Source: Parazoarcus communis
Lineage (GTDB): Bacteria > Pseudomonadota > Gammaproteobacteria > Burkholderiales > Rhodocyclaceae
DNA length: 64,000 nucleotides
Direction: 5' to 3'
Assembly (NCBI RefSeq): GCF_003111645.1
Contig: NZ_CP022187.1
Location: 4,154,001 to 4,218,000, forward strand
The position numbers and the translations under genes are program-made. The notes under the pieces are model-generated. The model was not told where the DNA came from, ran no database searches, and was given only the letters and a program-made list of their open reading frames with translations. Shown piece after piece: positions 17,571 to 27,611 of the stretch. Within the stretch, counting starts at the first letter, position 1. Each line of letters opens with the position of its first letter.

Positions 17571-18058
17571 GCTCCATCCTCCGTTGCAGATCCCGCGTCG
17601 ATCCATCTCAGCAGCCGGAATTCGATCCTGCGCACGCCCCGCTCGACCGCGTCATGCGAATCGGCGTCGAGCGCATGTACGTACATGAACTGGCCGTCGC
17701 GGTCGTAGTCGAGCGCAAGGGTACCGGGCGTCAGAGTCACCAGTGCGCCTATCAGCGTGGCGATGCCGTCGTCAGCACGCTTCAGTCTGATCGCGACCAC
17801 GGCCGGCCGGGTGTTCATCCTTCGGCGCAATACAAGGCGAGCAACATCGAAACTGGCCTTGAATATCTCGCCGATGAACCAGATCACGAAACGGACGCCG
17901 TACTCGACCCGAAGAGCGTAACGACGGATGCCAAAGAGGTCGCCGGAGAGTCGCAGTACGCCGAACACGATCATGAAGGTGGCCAGCACCCCGAGCGGGC
18001 TCAGCATGTCGGCGAAGGCTGCCAGTCCGAAGGCGAGGGCAAGGTGAAGAAGCGCCAT
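17567..18058 (-). CDS. mrpE: Mrp antiporter subunit E, cluster 2
   Basis: A 163-residue protein from the ATG at 18058 (MALLHLALAFG). It has two to three N-terminal helices and the conserved IGALVTLTPGTLALDYDRDG segment of the MrpE C-terminal domain. The upstream extension of the open frame to 18208 lies inside mrpD, is Arg-rich and unlike the family, and is rejected. Confidence 0.9.
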   Translation of the reverse strand: MALLHLALAFGLAAFADMLSPLGVLATFMIVFGVLRLSGDLFGIRRYALRVEYGVRFVIWFIGEIFKASFDVARLVLRRRMNTRPAVVAIRLKRADDGIATLIGALVTLTPGTLALDYDRDGQFMYVHALDADSHDAVERGVRRIEFRLLRWIDAGSATEDGA

Positions 18059-18060
18059 GA

Positions 18061-19566
18061 TTACCTTCCTGGCGCGCCGAGCACGGCGCTGATGTAGTGT
18101 GCGGGGTGGGCAAGCTGTTCTGCGGCGGCGCTGGCGAAGTCCATCACCGGTCCCGCGCCGATGCCGATACCGACCGTGATCGCGGCCAGGCCAGCTGCGG
18201 CCCACCATGCCGGAGCCTGTCCGGTTAGCGTGCGGCTGCCTGCCGCACCCAGCGGATGTGCCTTGAGGAAGGCCTCATTCCAGATCTTGCTCATCGACAG
18301 CAGGGTGAAGATGCCCGTCAGCAGCGCGATACCAACTGCGATCCAGGCGCCGGTCTCAAGCCCCGCCCGCACCAGAACGAACTTTGCCCAGAAGCCCGAC
18401 AGCGGCGGAATGCCGGCCAGGGAGAGTGCGGGGATGGCAAACATCAGGGCCAGCCATGGTGCGCGGGCATAGAGTCCGCCCATTGCGGGGAGGCGTTCGG
18501 AGCCCGTCATGCGGGCGGCGATGCCGCCGATGAAGAACAGGTTTGCCTTCACGACGATGTGATGGATCAGGTAGAACACCGCACCGGCCAGCGCCAGCGG
18601 TGTAGCCAGCGCCAGACCGAGCACCATGTAGCCGACCTGGCTGACGATGTGAAAGGAGAGGATGCGCCTGACCTCGGTCTGGGCCGCAGCGCCGAGCACC
18701 CCAATCAGCATGGTGGCGCACGCCACCCATAGCAGCACCTCATGCACCAGTCCGGCATCCGGCCACAACAGGGTGACCAGCCGAATCAGCGCATACACGC
18801 CGACCTTGGTCAGCAGCCCGGCAAAAAGCGCGGATACCGGCGTCCACGCAACATGGTAGGACGCGGGCAGCCAGCCGAAGACCGGAAACAGTGCGGCCTT
18901 GATGGAAAAGGCGAGCAGCATCAGCACCAAGGGCGCCTGCACGCCTGGCGGGGTGTCGCCAGCCGCGAACAATGCCGCCAGTTCGGCCATGTTGAGGGTG
19001 CCGGCGCTGCCGTACACAAGGCCGGCAGCGAGCAGGAACATCAGGGTGGCGATCAGGTTGAGAATCACGTAGACCACGGTCCCCGCCAATCGACGCCTGT
19101 CACCGCCGAGGGCGATCAGCGCAAACGAGCCGACCAGCAGCACTTCAAACCAGACGTAAAGGTTGAACACATCTCCGGTGATGAAGGCGCCGCAGACGCC
19201 AACCAGCAGGCCGTGAGTCAGCAGGTGAAAGTCGCGGCCGCGTGCAGGGTCGGTGTCATGAGCGAGCGAATAGAGCACGGTAGCCGTCGCGATCACCCCG
19301 GTAATCGTCACCATCGCTGCCGACAGCCGGTCCACCACCAGCGTGATGCCGTAAGGGGCTGCCCAGCCGCCCATCTGACTGACCAGGATGTCGCCCCGGC
19401 CGGCGTATGCGACCAGTGCCAGTCCGACCGCCATCAGTCCGGCCGCACCGAGCAGACTCAGCCCGGCGCAGGCTCGGTGGTTGCCACGGGTCAGCAGACA
19501 GGCGATCAGCGTGCCCAGCGGCAGGAGCAGGGGGGCAACAAGCAGCAGGTGAGGAGACGGGGTCAT
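18061..19566 (-). CDS. mrpD: Mrp antiporter subunit D, cluster 2
   Basis: A 501-residue NuoM/N-like antiporter subunit. YVWFEVLLVGSFALIALGG holds the membrane glutamate and ALFPVFGWLPASYHVAWTP is the conserved lysine/proline region. The start overlaps the mrpC stop by four bases. Sequence is diverged from cluster 1 MrpD although the gene order is identical. Confidence 0.93.
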   Translation of the reverse strand: MTPSPHLLLVAPLLLPLGTLIACLLTRGNHRACAGLSLLGAAGLMAVGLALVAYAGRGDILVSQMGGWAAPYGITLVVDRLSAAMVTITGVIATATVLYSLAHDTDPARGRDFHLLTHGLLVGVCGAFITGDVFNLYVWFEVLLVGSFALIALGGDRRRLAGTVVYVILNLIATLMFLLAAGLVYGSAGTLNMAELAALFAAGDTPPGVQAPLVLMLLAFSIKAALFPVFGWLPASYHVAWTPVSALFAGLLTKVGVYALIRLVTLLWPDAGLVHEVLLWVACATMLIGVLGAAAQTEVRRILSFHIVSQVGYMVLGLALATPLALAGAVFYLIHHIVVKANLFFIGGIAARMTGSERLPAMGGLYARAPWLALMFAIPALSLAGIPPLSGFWAKFVLVRAGLETGAWIAVGIALLTGIFTLLSMSKIWNEAFLKAHPLGAAGSRTLTGQAPAWWAAAGLAAITVGIGIGAGPVMDFASAAAEQLAHPAHYISAVLGAPGR

Positions 19567-19940
19567 CGCGACGCCTTCTCGTCCAGGTCGGGTGAGGGGC
19601 CTTCAGCAACTTCAGTGACGCGGTCAGTCGCGGTGCTGCCATGCAGCTCCCAGGTGCGCCGCAGCACTGCGAGGGCGAAGACAAAGAGGGCAAAGCCGAT
19701 GACGATCGCGGTCAGCACCAGGGCCTGGGGCAGCGGATTGGCGGCCAGTTCGGGCACGCCGTTGGAAGTGACAAAAGCGGCCGTACGGTTGCCAAGCCTG
19801 CCTGCGGTCAGCACGGCAATATTGATGCTGTTGCCGAGCAGCACGATACCCAGGACGACCCGGACCAGATTGCGGTCGAGCAACAGCCACACTCCAATGG
19901 CGGCGAGCAGGCCGGCGGTGATCGCAGCGACGATTTCCAT
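19563..19940 (-). CDS. mrpC: Mrp antiporter subunit C, cluster 2
   Basis: A 125-residue NuoK-like subunit with three helices, the conserved VLGIVLLGNSINIAVL and PLPQALVLTAIVIGFAL segments, and an acidic C-terminal tail. It follows mrpA by one base. It should be a core membrane component of the second Mrp complex. Confidence 0.92.
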   Translation of the reverse strand: MEIVAAITAGLLAAIGVWLLLDRNLVRVVLGIVLLGNSINIAVLTAGRLGNRTAAFVTSNGVPELAANPLPQALVLTAIVIGFALFVFALAVLRRTWELHGSTATDRVTEVAEGPSPDLDEKASR

Positions 19941-19941
19941 C

Positions 19942-22668
19942 TCAAACCTCCTTTTCCATCAGTCTGAACAGCATGTGGGTGACAGCACCGAACACCGTGA
20001 GGAATACGCCGACATCGAACAGCAGCGGGCTGCCCAGAGGAAGCCCTCCCGGGAACAGCCAGGCGCTGGCAAGGAAGGGCCGGCCGTCGGCGAGACCGAA
20101 CAGGCCGGCGCCCGCGGCAAGCGCCAGGCCGGATCCGGTGATGACGCTGGGTTGAACGTGCAGCAGGCGGCGCGTGCCACCGACCCCGTAACCCAGGGCG
20201 AGGAGGACGGCGGCACAGACTGCAACCAGCCCGCCGATGAAGCCGCCGCCAGGCAGATTGTGACCACGCCACAGCAGCACGAGGGAAATCAGCAGCAGCA
20301 GGCCCGCGAGCGGGCGCAGCCCCTGACGCAGCATCACGCTGCCGAACTCCGGGTTGCCCTCGTCGCCGCCGCGCTGCACATCCTTGTCAGGGCGCAGCAG
20401 CAGTGCGGCAGCCAGCGCAGCGAGCGCCACCACGAGGATTTCACCCAGCGTGTCGAAGGCGCGAAAATCGACCAGGATGACATTCACGACGTTGGCGCCG
20501 TGACCACCCGGCAGGCTGTTTGCAAGGTACCAGTCGGCGAGACCTCCGGGCAGTGGCTGGCCGATGGCTGTCAGGATGATCAGCGTCACCGCGATGCCGA
20601 AGCCTGCGGCGACGATCAGGTGCAGGCGGCGCCGTCGTGAATTGCGCCAGCCGATGATCTGTACTGCTGGCAGACCATTCAGCACCAGCGCCAGGAAGAT
20701 CACGGTCAGGGTTTCGACCATGATCTGTGTGATCGCAACGTCCGGCGCGCCCACCGCCAGAAAGAACAGTCCAATGCCCAGTCCGCTGGCGCCGAGCGCA
20801 GTGATCAGCGCGATGCGGTCGCGCATCGCCGCGGCGCCTGCCGCGCCGAGCACCGCCAGTACGCAGCCGGCAGTCGCCAGCCAGGACAGTTCGCTTGTGG
20901 CGGGCAGGCGCGCACCGTGGTCGCTGGCGAGCACGGTGCCGAGCAGGGCGAACACTGCAGTCACGAGGGCCAGAAGGGCGATGTGCTGACGCAATGAGCC
21001 ATGCTGGAAGCGGTCGGCGACTTTTCCGGCGACGATGAAGATGCGCTTCAGCAGGCGATCCCACAGCAAATCGCCACTGATCAGCCACACACGTCGCCAG
21101 CGCGCCAGCCAGTGACGAACCATGCGACGCTGCAGGTAGATGAAGGCGCCGAGGCAGACCGTGATCACGCTGGCGACGACCGCCGGGGTGGTGCCGCCCC
21201 ACAAGTACAGCTTGACCGGAACCGCGTCGCGGGCCACCGCCTGTACTGCGCTGTCAATCAGCCACACCTCTGCGATACCGTTGAAGGCGCCGAGCAGGAA
21301 GCCACCGATCGCCAGCAGCATCGGGCCCAGCCACATCAGCAGGCTTACCTCGTGCGGGGCGCGAGGATAAGCACCCTGGCGGCCAAGGAAGGTGCGGATG
21401 AACACCAGGCCCGCGGCGGCCAGCAGCAGCGCATTGCTGACAATCATCACTGCTGTGCTTGCCCAGCCCAGCGGGCCCATCTCGATCAACCCGGTGTATT
21501 TGAACTCTTTTGCGATGAAGCCGAAAAAGGGCGGCAGGCCGGCGTTGGAGAAGGCTGCCAGTGCGACCGCGGCGCCGGTCAGCGGCATGAACCTGATCAG
21601 TCCGCCCAGACGTCCCAGTTCGCGGGTGCCTGTTGCATGGTCGACGGCACCGACCGCCATGAACAGGGCGCCCTTGTAAAGCGAATGCGCCAGCAGGTAG
21701 ATGGCGAATGCCTGAAGGCCGTAGGTGGTGTTGGTGCCGATCAGCATGGTGAGCTGACCGAGGACCGTGACCGTGGTGTAGGCGAGGATGCGCTTGAGGT
21801 CGGTCTGGCGCAGCGCAAGTACGGCACCGACGAGGGAGGTGGCAGCGCCGACCACGACCAGGATGGTGCCCCAGCCGTCCTCGCCGCCCATCACCGGGTT
21901 CAGTCGCGCAAGCAGATACACGCCTGCTTTGACCATTGTGGCCGAATGCAGGTAGGCAGAAACGGGTGTCGGCGCCTCCATCGCGTTCGGAAGCCACAGG
22001 TGGAAGGGGACTTGAGCGGATTTGGTGAAGCAGCCCAGCAGCACCAGCACCAGGATGGCCGGGTAGAACGCATGTCCCTCGATCGCCGCCGCCGACAGGG
22101 CCGAGAATTGCCAGGCGTCTCCTGCGAGGCCGAGCAGGATCAAGCCGGCGAGCAGCGCGAGCCCGCCGCCGCCGGTAATCAGCAGGGCCTGCAGCGCGGC
22201 GCGGCGAGAGGCTGCACGTTCGTGCTGAAAGCTGATCAGCAGGTAGGAGCTGACGCTGGTGAGCTCCCAGAACACGAACATCGCGATCAGATCGTCGGCC
22301 AGCACCAGGCCGAGCATGGCGGCCATGAACACAAGCAGGAAAGCGTAGAAGCGGCCGAGGTGATGATGGTCGGACAGGTAGCTGCCGGCATAAAGAACAA
22401 TCAGCGTGCCGATCCCTGTTACCAGCAGGCCGAACAGCATCGACAGGCCATCGAGACGGAAGGACAGGGCGACGTCGAGCGCAGGGATCCAGGCGACGGA
22501 TGCGAGCACGGAATTGCCGCTGGAGACTGACGCGATCTGGCTCAGCAGCCAGCCGAATCCGTAAAGCGGCGCAAGCGCCAGCAGCCAGCCGGCGCGCGTG
22601 CCAAGCACCCTGCCCAGCCAGGGGGCAAGAAGCGCAGTCAGACCGATCAGGGCAAGCGCGGTGAGCAT
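19942..22668 (-). CDS. mrpA: Mrp/Pha cation-proton antiporter subunit A (A-B fusion), cluster 2
   Basis: A 908-residue A-B fusion like cluster 1. FWELTSVSSYLLISFQHE carries the membrane glutamate, CFTKSAQVPFHLWLPNAM the conserved lysine and channel segment, and the C-terminus (LLWRGHNLPGGGFIGGLV, DVGVFLTVFGAVTHM) is the MrpB part. It heads the minus-strand operon A-C-D-E-F-G. Which cation each complex moves (Na+, K+ or both) cannot be read from sequence. Confidence 0.94.
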   Translation of the reverse strand: MLTALALIGLTALLAPWLGRVLGTRAGWLLALAPLYGFGWLLSQIASVSSGNSVLASVAWIPALDVALSFRLDGLSMLFGLLVTGIGTLIVLYAGSYLSDHHHLGRFYAFLLVFMAAMLGLVLADDLIAMFVFWELTSVSSYLLISFQHERAASRRAALQALLITGGGGLALLAGLILLGLAGDAWQFSALSAAAIEGHAFYPAILVLVLLGCFTKSAQVPFHLWLPNAMEAPTPVSAYLHSATMVKAGVYLLARLNPVMGGEDGWGTILVVVGAATSLVGAVLALRQTDLKRILAYTTVTVLGQLTMLIGTNTTYGLQAFAIYLLAHSLYKGALFMAVGAVDHATGTRELGRLGGLIRFMPLTGAAVALAAFSNAGLPPFFGFIAKEFKYTGLIEMGPLGWASTAVMIVSNALLLAAAGLVFIRTFLGRQGAYPRAPHEVSLLMWLGPMLLAIGGFLLGAFNGIAEVWLIDSAVQAVARDAVPVKLYLWGGTTPAVVASVITVCLGAFIYLQRRMVRHWLARWRRVWLISGDLLWDRLLKRIFIVAGKVADRFQHGSLRQHIALLALVTAVFALLGTVLASDHGARLPATSELSWLATAGCVLAVLGAAGAAAMRDRIALITALGASGLGIGLFFLAVGAPDVAITQIMVETLTVIFLALVLNGLPAVQIIGWRNSRRRRLHLIVAAGFGIAVTLIILTAIGQPLPGGLADWYLANSLPGGHGANVVNVILVDFRAFDTLGEILVVALAALAAALLLRPDKDVQRGGDEGNPEFGSVMLRQGLRPLAGLLLLISLVLLWRGHNLPGGGFIGGLVAVCAAVLLALGYGVGGTRRLLHVQPSVITGSGLALAAGAGLFGLADGRPFLASAWLFPGGLPLGSPLLFDVGVFLTVFGAVTHMLFRLMEKEV

Positions 22669-22918
22669 TGAGGCTCCATGAGTGGGCAGTCTTCTGCATC
22701 GGGCGCGACGTCCGTGGGCCGCAGGTCACGCCGTTGATTGTAGTGTTGGTGAATGACCCAAGACGATCGCGAGAGGTTCCCGCTATCGCGAGGGATGTGT
22801 CACCGGGCCTTTGGGCAGGCGTCACATCTGCTTGCGGTGTGGGCGGGCTCTCATGCGGCGGTTCCCTAAAACCTGCTAAAATACGAGGCTTTTTTCAACA
22901 TAGACCGGAGCTGTCCCC

Positions 22919-23344
22919 ATGGCCATTGAACGCACCCTTTCCATTATCAAGCCCGACGCAGTTGCCAAGAACGTGATCGGCCAGATTTACGCCCGCTTCG
23001 AAGAAGCCGGCCTGAAGATTGTCGCAGCAAAGATGGTTCACCTGTCCGAGCTCGAGGCCGGCCAATTCTACGCCGTCCACAAAGAGCGTCCCTTCTTCAA
23101 GGATCTGGTGTCCTTCATGGTTTCCGGCCCGGTGATGATCCAGGCCCTGGAAGGCGAGAACGCCATTGCCAAGAACCGTGAGCTGATGGGCGCCACCGAC
23201 CCGAAGAAGGCCGACAAGGGCACCATCCGCGCCGATTTCGCCGATTCGATCGACGCCAATGCCGTGCACGGTTCCGACGCTCCGGAAACGGCTGCGAACG
23301 AAATCGCCTTCTTCTTCCCGGGCATGAACGTTTACTCCCGCTAA
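22919..23344 (+). CDS. ndk: Nucleoside diphosphate kinase
   Basis: A 141-residue enzyme exchanging gamma phosphates between NTPs and NDPs. The N-terminus [18 protein letters not shown] and the phospho-histidine site NAVHGSD (His117) are intact. A TAAAAT box (22877-22882) about 40 bases upstream is a likely -10. It opens the housekeeping block ending at purA and is separated from divergent mrpA by 250 bp with no other gene. Confidence 0.97.
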   Translation: MAIERTLSIIKPDAVAKNVIGQIYARFEEAGLKIVAAKMVHLSELEAGQFYAVHKERPFFKDLVSFMVSGPVMIQALEGENAIAKNRELMGATDPKKADKGTIRADFADSIDANAVHGSDAPETAANEIAFFFPGMNVYSR

Positions 23345-23359
23345 GCGGTCCATGCTTCT

Positions 23360-23411
23360 GGCCCGCTTCGCCCGCTTCGCGGTGATGCGCCGCGAACCGC
23401 GCGTGCGGGCC
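23360..23411. terminator. Nested hairpin between ndk and rlmN
   Basis: GGCCCGC (23360-23366) pairs with GCGGGCC (23405-23411) and encloses a second perfect stem, TTCGCGG (23376-23382) with CCGCGAA (23390-23396). Only GTTTG follows, so it may be a weak ndk terminator, a processing site or a stabilising structure. Confidence 0.45.
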
Positions 23412-23430
23412 GTTTGCATTGGAGGTAATG

Positions 23431-24561
23431 ATGAATAAACCGGTCAATCTGCTCGATTTCGATGTCGATGGTCTCGTCGCCTGGTTTTCCGGGATGGGCG
23501 AGAAGCCGTTTCGCGCGCGCCAGGTGATGCGCTGGATGCATCATGAAGGCTGCGACGACTTCGACGCGATGACCGACGTGGCGAAATCGCTGCGGGCGAA
23601 ACTCAAGGATGTTGCCCTGATCCAGCCGCCGGTGCCGGTACGCGATTCGGTATCGACCGACGGTACGCGCAAGTGGCTGCTCGATGTCGGTAACGCCAAT
23701 GCGGTGGAGACGGTGTTCATTCCCGAAACCAGCCGCGGCACGCTGTGCATTTCCTCGCAGGCAGGCTGTGCGCTCGATTGCGCCTTCTGCTCCACGGGAA
23801 AGCAGGGCTTCAACCGCAACCTGAACGCGGCCGAGATCATCGGCCAACTGTGGCTTGCGAACAAGTTGCTGGGGGCTGCGCGCGACGAGGCGGCCGACCT
23901 CGAGTCGGGCGAGAAGGACAATGGCCGCATCATCAGCAACGTGGTTATGATGGGCATGGGCGAGCCGCTCGCCAATTTCGACAACGTGGTGACCGCACTG
24001 CGCCTGATGCTCGACGATCACGCTTACGGGCTCTCGCGCCGGCGGGTGACGGTGTCGACCTCAGGCATCGTGCCCGCGATGGACCGCTTGCGCGACGAAT
24101 GTCCGGTTGCGCTGGCCGTATCGCTGCATGCGTCCAATGACGCGCTGCGTGACCGTCTGGTGCCGATCAACCAGAAGTACCCGCTGCGTGAGTTGATGGC
24201 TGCTTGCGTACGCTATCTCGATCGTGCGCCGCGTGACTTTGTCACCTTCGAATACGTCATGCTCGAAGGCGTCAATGACAGTGATGCGCATGCGCACGAA
24301 CTGGTTGCGCTGGTGCGTGACGTGCCATGCAAGTTCAATCTGATTCCCTTCAACCCCTTCCCCAATTCGGGTTTCCTGCGCTCCCCTGCGGACCGTATTC
24401 GGCGCTTTGCAGGTATCCTGATCGATGCCGGTATCGTGACCACGACGCGCAAGACGCGTGGTGACGATGTCGATGCTGCCTGCGGCCAGTTGGCCGGTCA
24501 GGTTCAGGACAAAACCCGGCGCACGGTGGTGCGCCTGAAGCAGTCGACGGAGGTTCGCTGA
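23431..24561 (+). CDS. rlmN: Dual-specificity 23S rRNA (A2503)/tRNA (A37) C2-methyltransferase RlmN
   Basis: A 376-residue radical-SAM methyltransferase. The cluster-binding motif C113-x3-C117-x2-C120 lies in [14 protein letters not shown], and [12 protein letters not shown] and [11 protein letters not shown] are further family segments. The ATG at 23431 is chosen because GGAGG (23421-23425) is well spaced from it; the ATG at 23428 and TTG at 23419 are too close. It methylates C2 of A2503 in 23S rRNA and A37 in some tRNAs. The end overlaps the next start (TGATG). Confidence 0.96.
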   Translation: MNKPVNLLDFDVDGLVAWFSGMGEKPFRARQVMRWMHHEGCDDFDAMTDVAKSLRAKLKDVALIQPPVPVRDSVSTDGTRKWLLDVGNANAVETVFIPETSRGTLCISSQAGCALDCAFCSTGKQGFNRNLNAAEIIGQLWLANKLLGAARDEAADLESGEKDNGRIISNVVMMGMGEPLANFDNVVTALRLMLDDHAYGLSRRRVTVSTSGIVPAMDRLRDECPVALAVSLHASNDALRDRLVPINQKYPLRELMAACVRYLDRAPRDFVTFEYVMLEGVNDSDAHAHELVALVRDVPCKFNLIPFNPFPNSGFLRSPADRIRRFAGILIDAGIVTTTRKTRGDDVDAACGQLAGQVQDKTRRTVVRLKQSTEVR

Positions 24562-25370
24562 TGACGTTCAGGATGTTGCCGCTGGTGTTGCTGGTTTCGG
24601 TGCTTGGCCTGGGGGGCTGCGTCACGGCGCCGACTTCCAGCATCAGCGGCGATGCGGTCGGCGTATCGCGTCCGATGTCGGATGTTCAGCCGGCGGCCGG
24701 GCCTGATGCTCGCGCTCGCGTCCATGTGGATCTCGGTCAGGCCTATTTCGAGATCGGGCGCTATGACGTCGCGCTCGACGAGGGCAGGCTCGCCCTGGCT
24801 GAAAGCCCGTCTTATGCGCCGGCCTTTCATCTCCTCGGGCTGACCTACATGATGATCGACGAGAACGGCTCGGCTGGGGAGTACTTTACCCGGGCTCTCA
24901 ATGCCGCGCCTGGCGATCCCGACTTCAACAACAGTTACGGCTGGTTTCTGTGCCTGCAGGGGCGTGAGACCGAGGGGCTGGAGCGCTTTGCCCGCGCTGC
25001 CCGTAACCCTTACTATCGTTATCCGACGCGCCCGTACACCAATGCAGGCCTGTGCAATCTGCGGCTGAGCAGGGACGCGGAGGCGCAGCAGCAGTTCATG
25101 CTCGCGATACAGGCCGATCCGGCCAATGGCGAGGCGCTCTATCAACTGGCTGCAATCGCGTATCGGCGGGGCGACTTTCAGACTGCGCACGAACAGCTCA
25201 ACCGTTTGCATCAGCAGCTCAGGCCAACGGCTGCATCGGTCTGGCTCGGCTTGCGTACCGCGCGCAAGCTGGGAGAGCGCAATGCCGAGGCCAGTTATGC
25301 CGAACAGTTGCGTAGCCGGTTTGCCGATTCCGCAGAACATGTCTTGATGATGCAAGGGAAGTACGAGTGA
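24561..25370 (+). CDS. pilW: Type IV pilus biogenesis lipoprotein PilF/PilW (TPR)
   Basis: A 269-residue lipoprotein. A signal peptide with lipobox LGGC (Cys about 20) is followed by several tetratricopeptide repeats (e.g. ARVHVDLGQAYFEIGRYDVALDEG, split over about 50-75). PilF/PilW is the pilotin that takes the secretin PilQ to the outer membrane. The position between rlmN and rodZ is the conserved context for this gene. It overlaps rlmN by one base and the next gene by four. Confidence 0.9.
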   Translation: MTFRMLPLVLLVSVLGLGGCVTAPTSSISGDAVGVSRPMSDVQPAAGPDARARVHVDLGQAYFEIGRYDVALDEGRLALAESPSYAPAFHLLGLTYMMIDENGSAGEYFTRALNAAPGDPDFNNSYGWFLCLQGRETEGLERFARAARNPYYRYPTRPYTNAGLCNLRLSRDAEAQQQFMLAIQADPANGEALYQLAAIAYRRGDFQTAHEQLNRLHQQLRPTAASVWLGLRTARKLGERNAEASYAEQLRSRFADSAEHVLMMQGKYE

Positions 25371-26317
25371 GTAGCACGCAGTCCGAGACCGTCACGATGA
25401 CGGAAACCGCACAGACGCCTGCCGGTACCATGCTGCGCAAGGCGCGCGAAGTGCGTGGCGAGTCGCTTGAAGAGGTCGCTCAGGCATTGAAGCTTTCGAT
25501 GCGACAGCTGGTCGCGATCGAGAGCGGGCATTACGAGATCCTGCCGGGGCCGGCATTCGTGCGCGGCTTCGTGCGCAATTACGCCCGGCATCTGGGTCTG
25601 GACCCGGAGGTGGTGCTGGCTGCGGTTGGGGCCGAAGCGTCCGCAGCAGTCGACCTGACGCCGGTTTCGAACGCCGAAGGCGACATGCCCGCCAATCGCG
25701 GATTCAAGTTCAACGTTGTGCCGGCGGCGGTGGTTGCAGGCCTGCTGCTGGTGCTGATTTCGGCCGGCGGGTACTTCGGCTGGTTCGAGGCGCCGACGCA
25801 GTCCGAAGTCGACGTCATCGAGCCAGGCGTGGCGCCCATGACGCAGAGCGAGGCGGAAGAAGCGCTGGCTGCGTCTGCGCCGGTCGAGGTTGAGCTTGAT
25901 CAGCCGCTTGCCGAGCCCGCCGCAGCGCTCGTGGCTGTGCCGGAATCTGCAACGCCTCCGGCGCCTGCTGCCGCGGCTGCGCCGGTCGTGCCGCCAGTGG
26001 CCGATCCCGCCGTCTCTGCTGGTGTACCGGTCGATGCAGCAGCGCCTGCCGCCGATGCTGCAGCGCCTGCCGCCGATGCGCCACCGCCGCTACGCTTCGT
26101 GTTCTCCGGTGAGTCCTGGGTCGAAGTGAAGGACGCATCTGGCGCAATCCTGTTCTCGGGCATCGGCGTTCCCGGAAGCTCGCGGACCGTTCAGGGGGCG
26201 CCGCCGTTTGCGCTCGTGATCGGCAATGCGCGCAGCGTCCGGCTCGAATTCAACGGTAAACCTGTAGACCTTGTGCCTCACACCAAGGTTTCGGTCGCAC
26301 GTCTCACGGTTCAATGA
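25367..26317 (+). CDS. rodZ: RodZ-like helix-turn-helix membrane protein
   Basis: A 316-residue protein with a cytoplasmic HTH of the Xre/RodZ type (about 20-85, [20 protein letters not shown]), a single membrane helix (about 121-143), a long Pro/Ala-rich periplasmic linker (about 165-235) and a C-terminal DUF4115 beta domain ending in [12 protein letters not shown]. RodZ links MreB to the elongation machinery in studied bacteria. The GTG start overlaps the pilW stop. The linker contains a short exact tandem repeat. Confidence 0.88.
   Translation: MSSTQSETVTMTETAQTPAGTMLRKAREVRGESLEEVAQALKLSMRQLVAIESGHYEILPGPAFVRGFVRNYARHLGLDPEVVLAAVGAEASAAVDLTPVSNAEGDMPANRGFKFNVVPAAVVAGLLLVLISAGGYFGWFEAPTQSEVDVIEPGVAPMTQSEAEEALAASAPVEVELDQPLAEPAAALVAVPESATPPAPAAAAAPVVPPVADPAVSAGVPVDAAAPAADAAAPAADAPPPLRFVFSGESWVEVKDASGAILFSGIGVPGSSRTVQGAPPFALVIGNARSVRLEFNGKPVDLVPHTKVSVARLTVQ
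26039..26080 (+). repeat. 21-bp tandem repeat in the RodZ linker
   Basis: Two copies of a 21-bp unit (26039-26059 and 26060-26080), identical except for the last base, encode AAPAADA twice in the Pro/Ala-rich linker. The repeat keeps the frame and could vary in copy number between strains. Confidence 0.8.
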
Positions 26318-26318
26318 C

Positions 26319-27566
26319 ATGACGCAATCCAGCCCGATTTCCGCGCCCTCCCCACGCCGCTGCACGCGCCTGGTCCGTATCGGACAGGTTGCCGTGGGCG
26401 CAGGGGCTCCGGTGGTGGTGCAGTCGATGACCAACACCGACACCGCCGACGTTCTCGGTACCGCGATGCAGGTGGCCGAACTCGCCCGCGCCGGCTCCGA
26501 GATGGTTCGCATCACGGTAAACAACGAAGAGGCCGCACGTGCGGTGCCGCATATCCGCGACCGCTTGCTGGCGCTGAACATGGATGTGCCGCTGGTGGGC
26601 GATTTCCACTACAACGGCCATACGCTGCTGTCGAAGCACCCCGCCTGCGCCGAGGCGCTGGCCAAGCTGCGTATCAACCCCGGCAACGTTGGTGCGGGCA
26701 GCAAGCGCGATCCGCAGTTCGCTGCCATCGTCGAGATTGCGTGCAAGTACGACAAGCCGGTGCGCATCGGCGTCAACTGGGGCAGTCTCGACCAGTCAGT
26801 GCTGGCGCGGATCATGGACGAGAACGCGACGCGTGCCGAGCCGCGCGACGCTGGTGCGGTCATGCGCGAGGCGCTCGTGGTGTCTGCGCTCGAATCGGCC
26901 GCGAAGGCCGAGGAATATGGTCTGGCGGGCGATCGCATCATTCTGTCGGCCAAGGTGTCGAGCGTGCAGGACCTCATTGCCGTGTATCGCGACCTCGCCG
27001 TGCGCTGCGACTATCCGCTGCACCTCGGGCTGACCGAGGCCGGCATGGGGAGCAAGGGCATCGTTGGCTCCACCGCCGCGCTGGCCGTGCTGCTGCAGGA
27101 AGGTATCGGCGACACCATCCGCATCTCGCTCACCCCCGAGCCCGGCGGCAGCCGCACCCAGGAAGTGGTGGTGGCGCAGGAGATCCTGCAGACCATGGGT
27201 CTGCGTGCGTTCACGCCGATGGTCACGGCCTGTCCCGGCTGCGGACGTACGACCAGCACCTTCTTCCAGGAGCTGGCATCAGGCATTCAGAACTACGTGC
27301 GCGAACAGATGCCGACCTGGCGTGACCAGTACGACGGCGTCGAGAACATGACGCTCGCGGTGATGGGCTGCGTGGTCAATGGTCCGGGCGAAAGCAAGCA
27401 TGCCAACATCGGTATCTCGCTGCCCGGTACCGGTGAAACGCCGGCTGCTCCGGTCTTTGTTGACGGGCAGAAGACGGTTACCCTGCGTGGCGACAATATC
27501 GCCGCCGAATTCAAGGCGATCGTGGACGATTACGTCGCCACCCGCTACACCCGCAAGGCCGGTTGA
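26319..27566 (+). CDS. ispG: 4-hydroxy-3-methylbut-2-enyl diphosphate synthase
   Basis: A 415-residue iron-sulfur enzyme of the MEP isoprenoid pathway, reducing methylerythritol cyclodiphosphate to HMBPP. It begins with [20 protein letters not shown] and carries the C-terminal cluster cysteines in [14 protein letters not shown] and GCVVNGPGE. The ATG at 26319 is preferred to the TTG at 26271, which lies inside rodZ. It is the direct neighbour of hisS, as in many proteobacteria. Confidence 0.97.
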   Translation: MTQSSPISAPSPRRCTRLVRIGQVAVGAGAPVVVQSMTNTDTADVLGTAMQVAELARAGSEMVRITVNNEEAARAVPHIRDRLLALNMDVPLVGDFHYNGHTLLSKHPACAEALAKLRINPGNVGAGSKRDPQFAAIVEIACKYDKPVRIGVNWGSLDQSVLARIMDENATRAEPRDAGAVMREALVVSALESAAKAEEYGLAGDRIILSAKVSSVQDLIAVYRDLAVRCDYPLHLGLTEAGMGSKGIVGSTAALAVLLQEGIGDTIRISLTPEPGGSRTQEVVVAQEILQTMGLRAFTPMVTACPGCGRTTSTFFQELASGIQNYVREQMPTWRDQYDGVENMTLAVMGCVVNGPGESKHANIGISLPGTGETPAAPVFVDGQKTVTLRGDNIAAEFKAIVDDYVATRYTRKAG

Positions 27567-27611
27567 ACGCCGGCCCCGACAAGAACAAGACAACGACAAG
27601 CAGAATCATCA

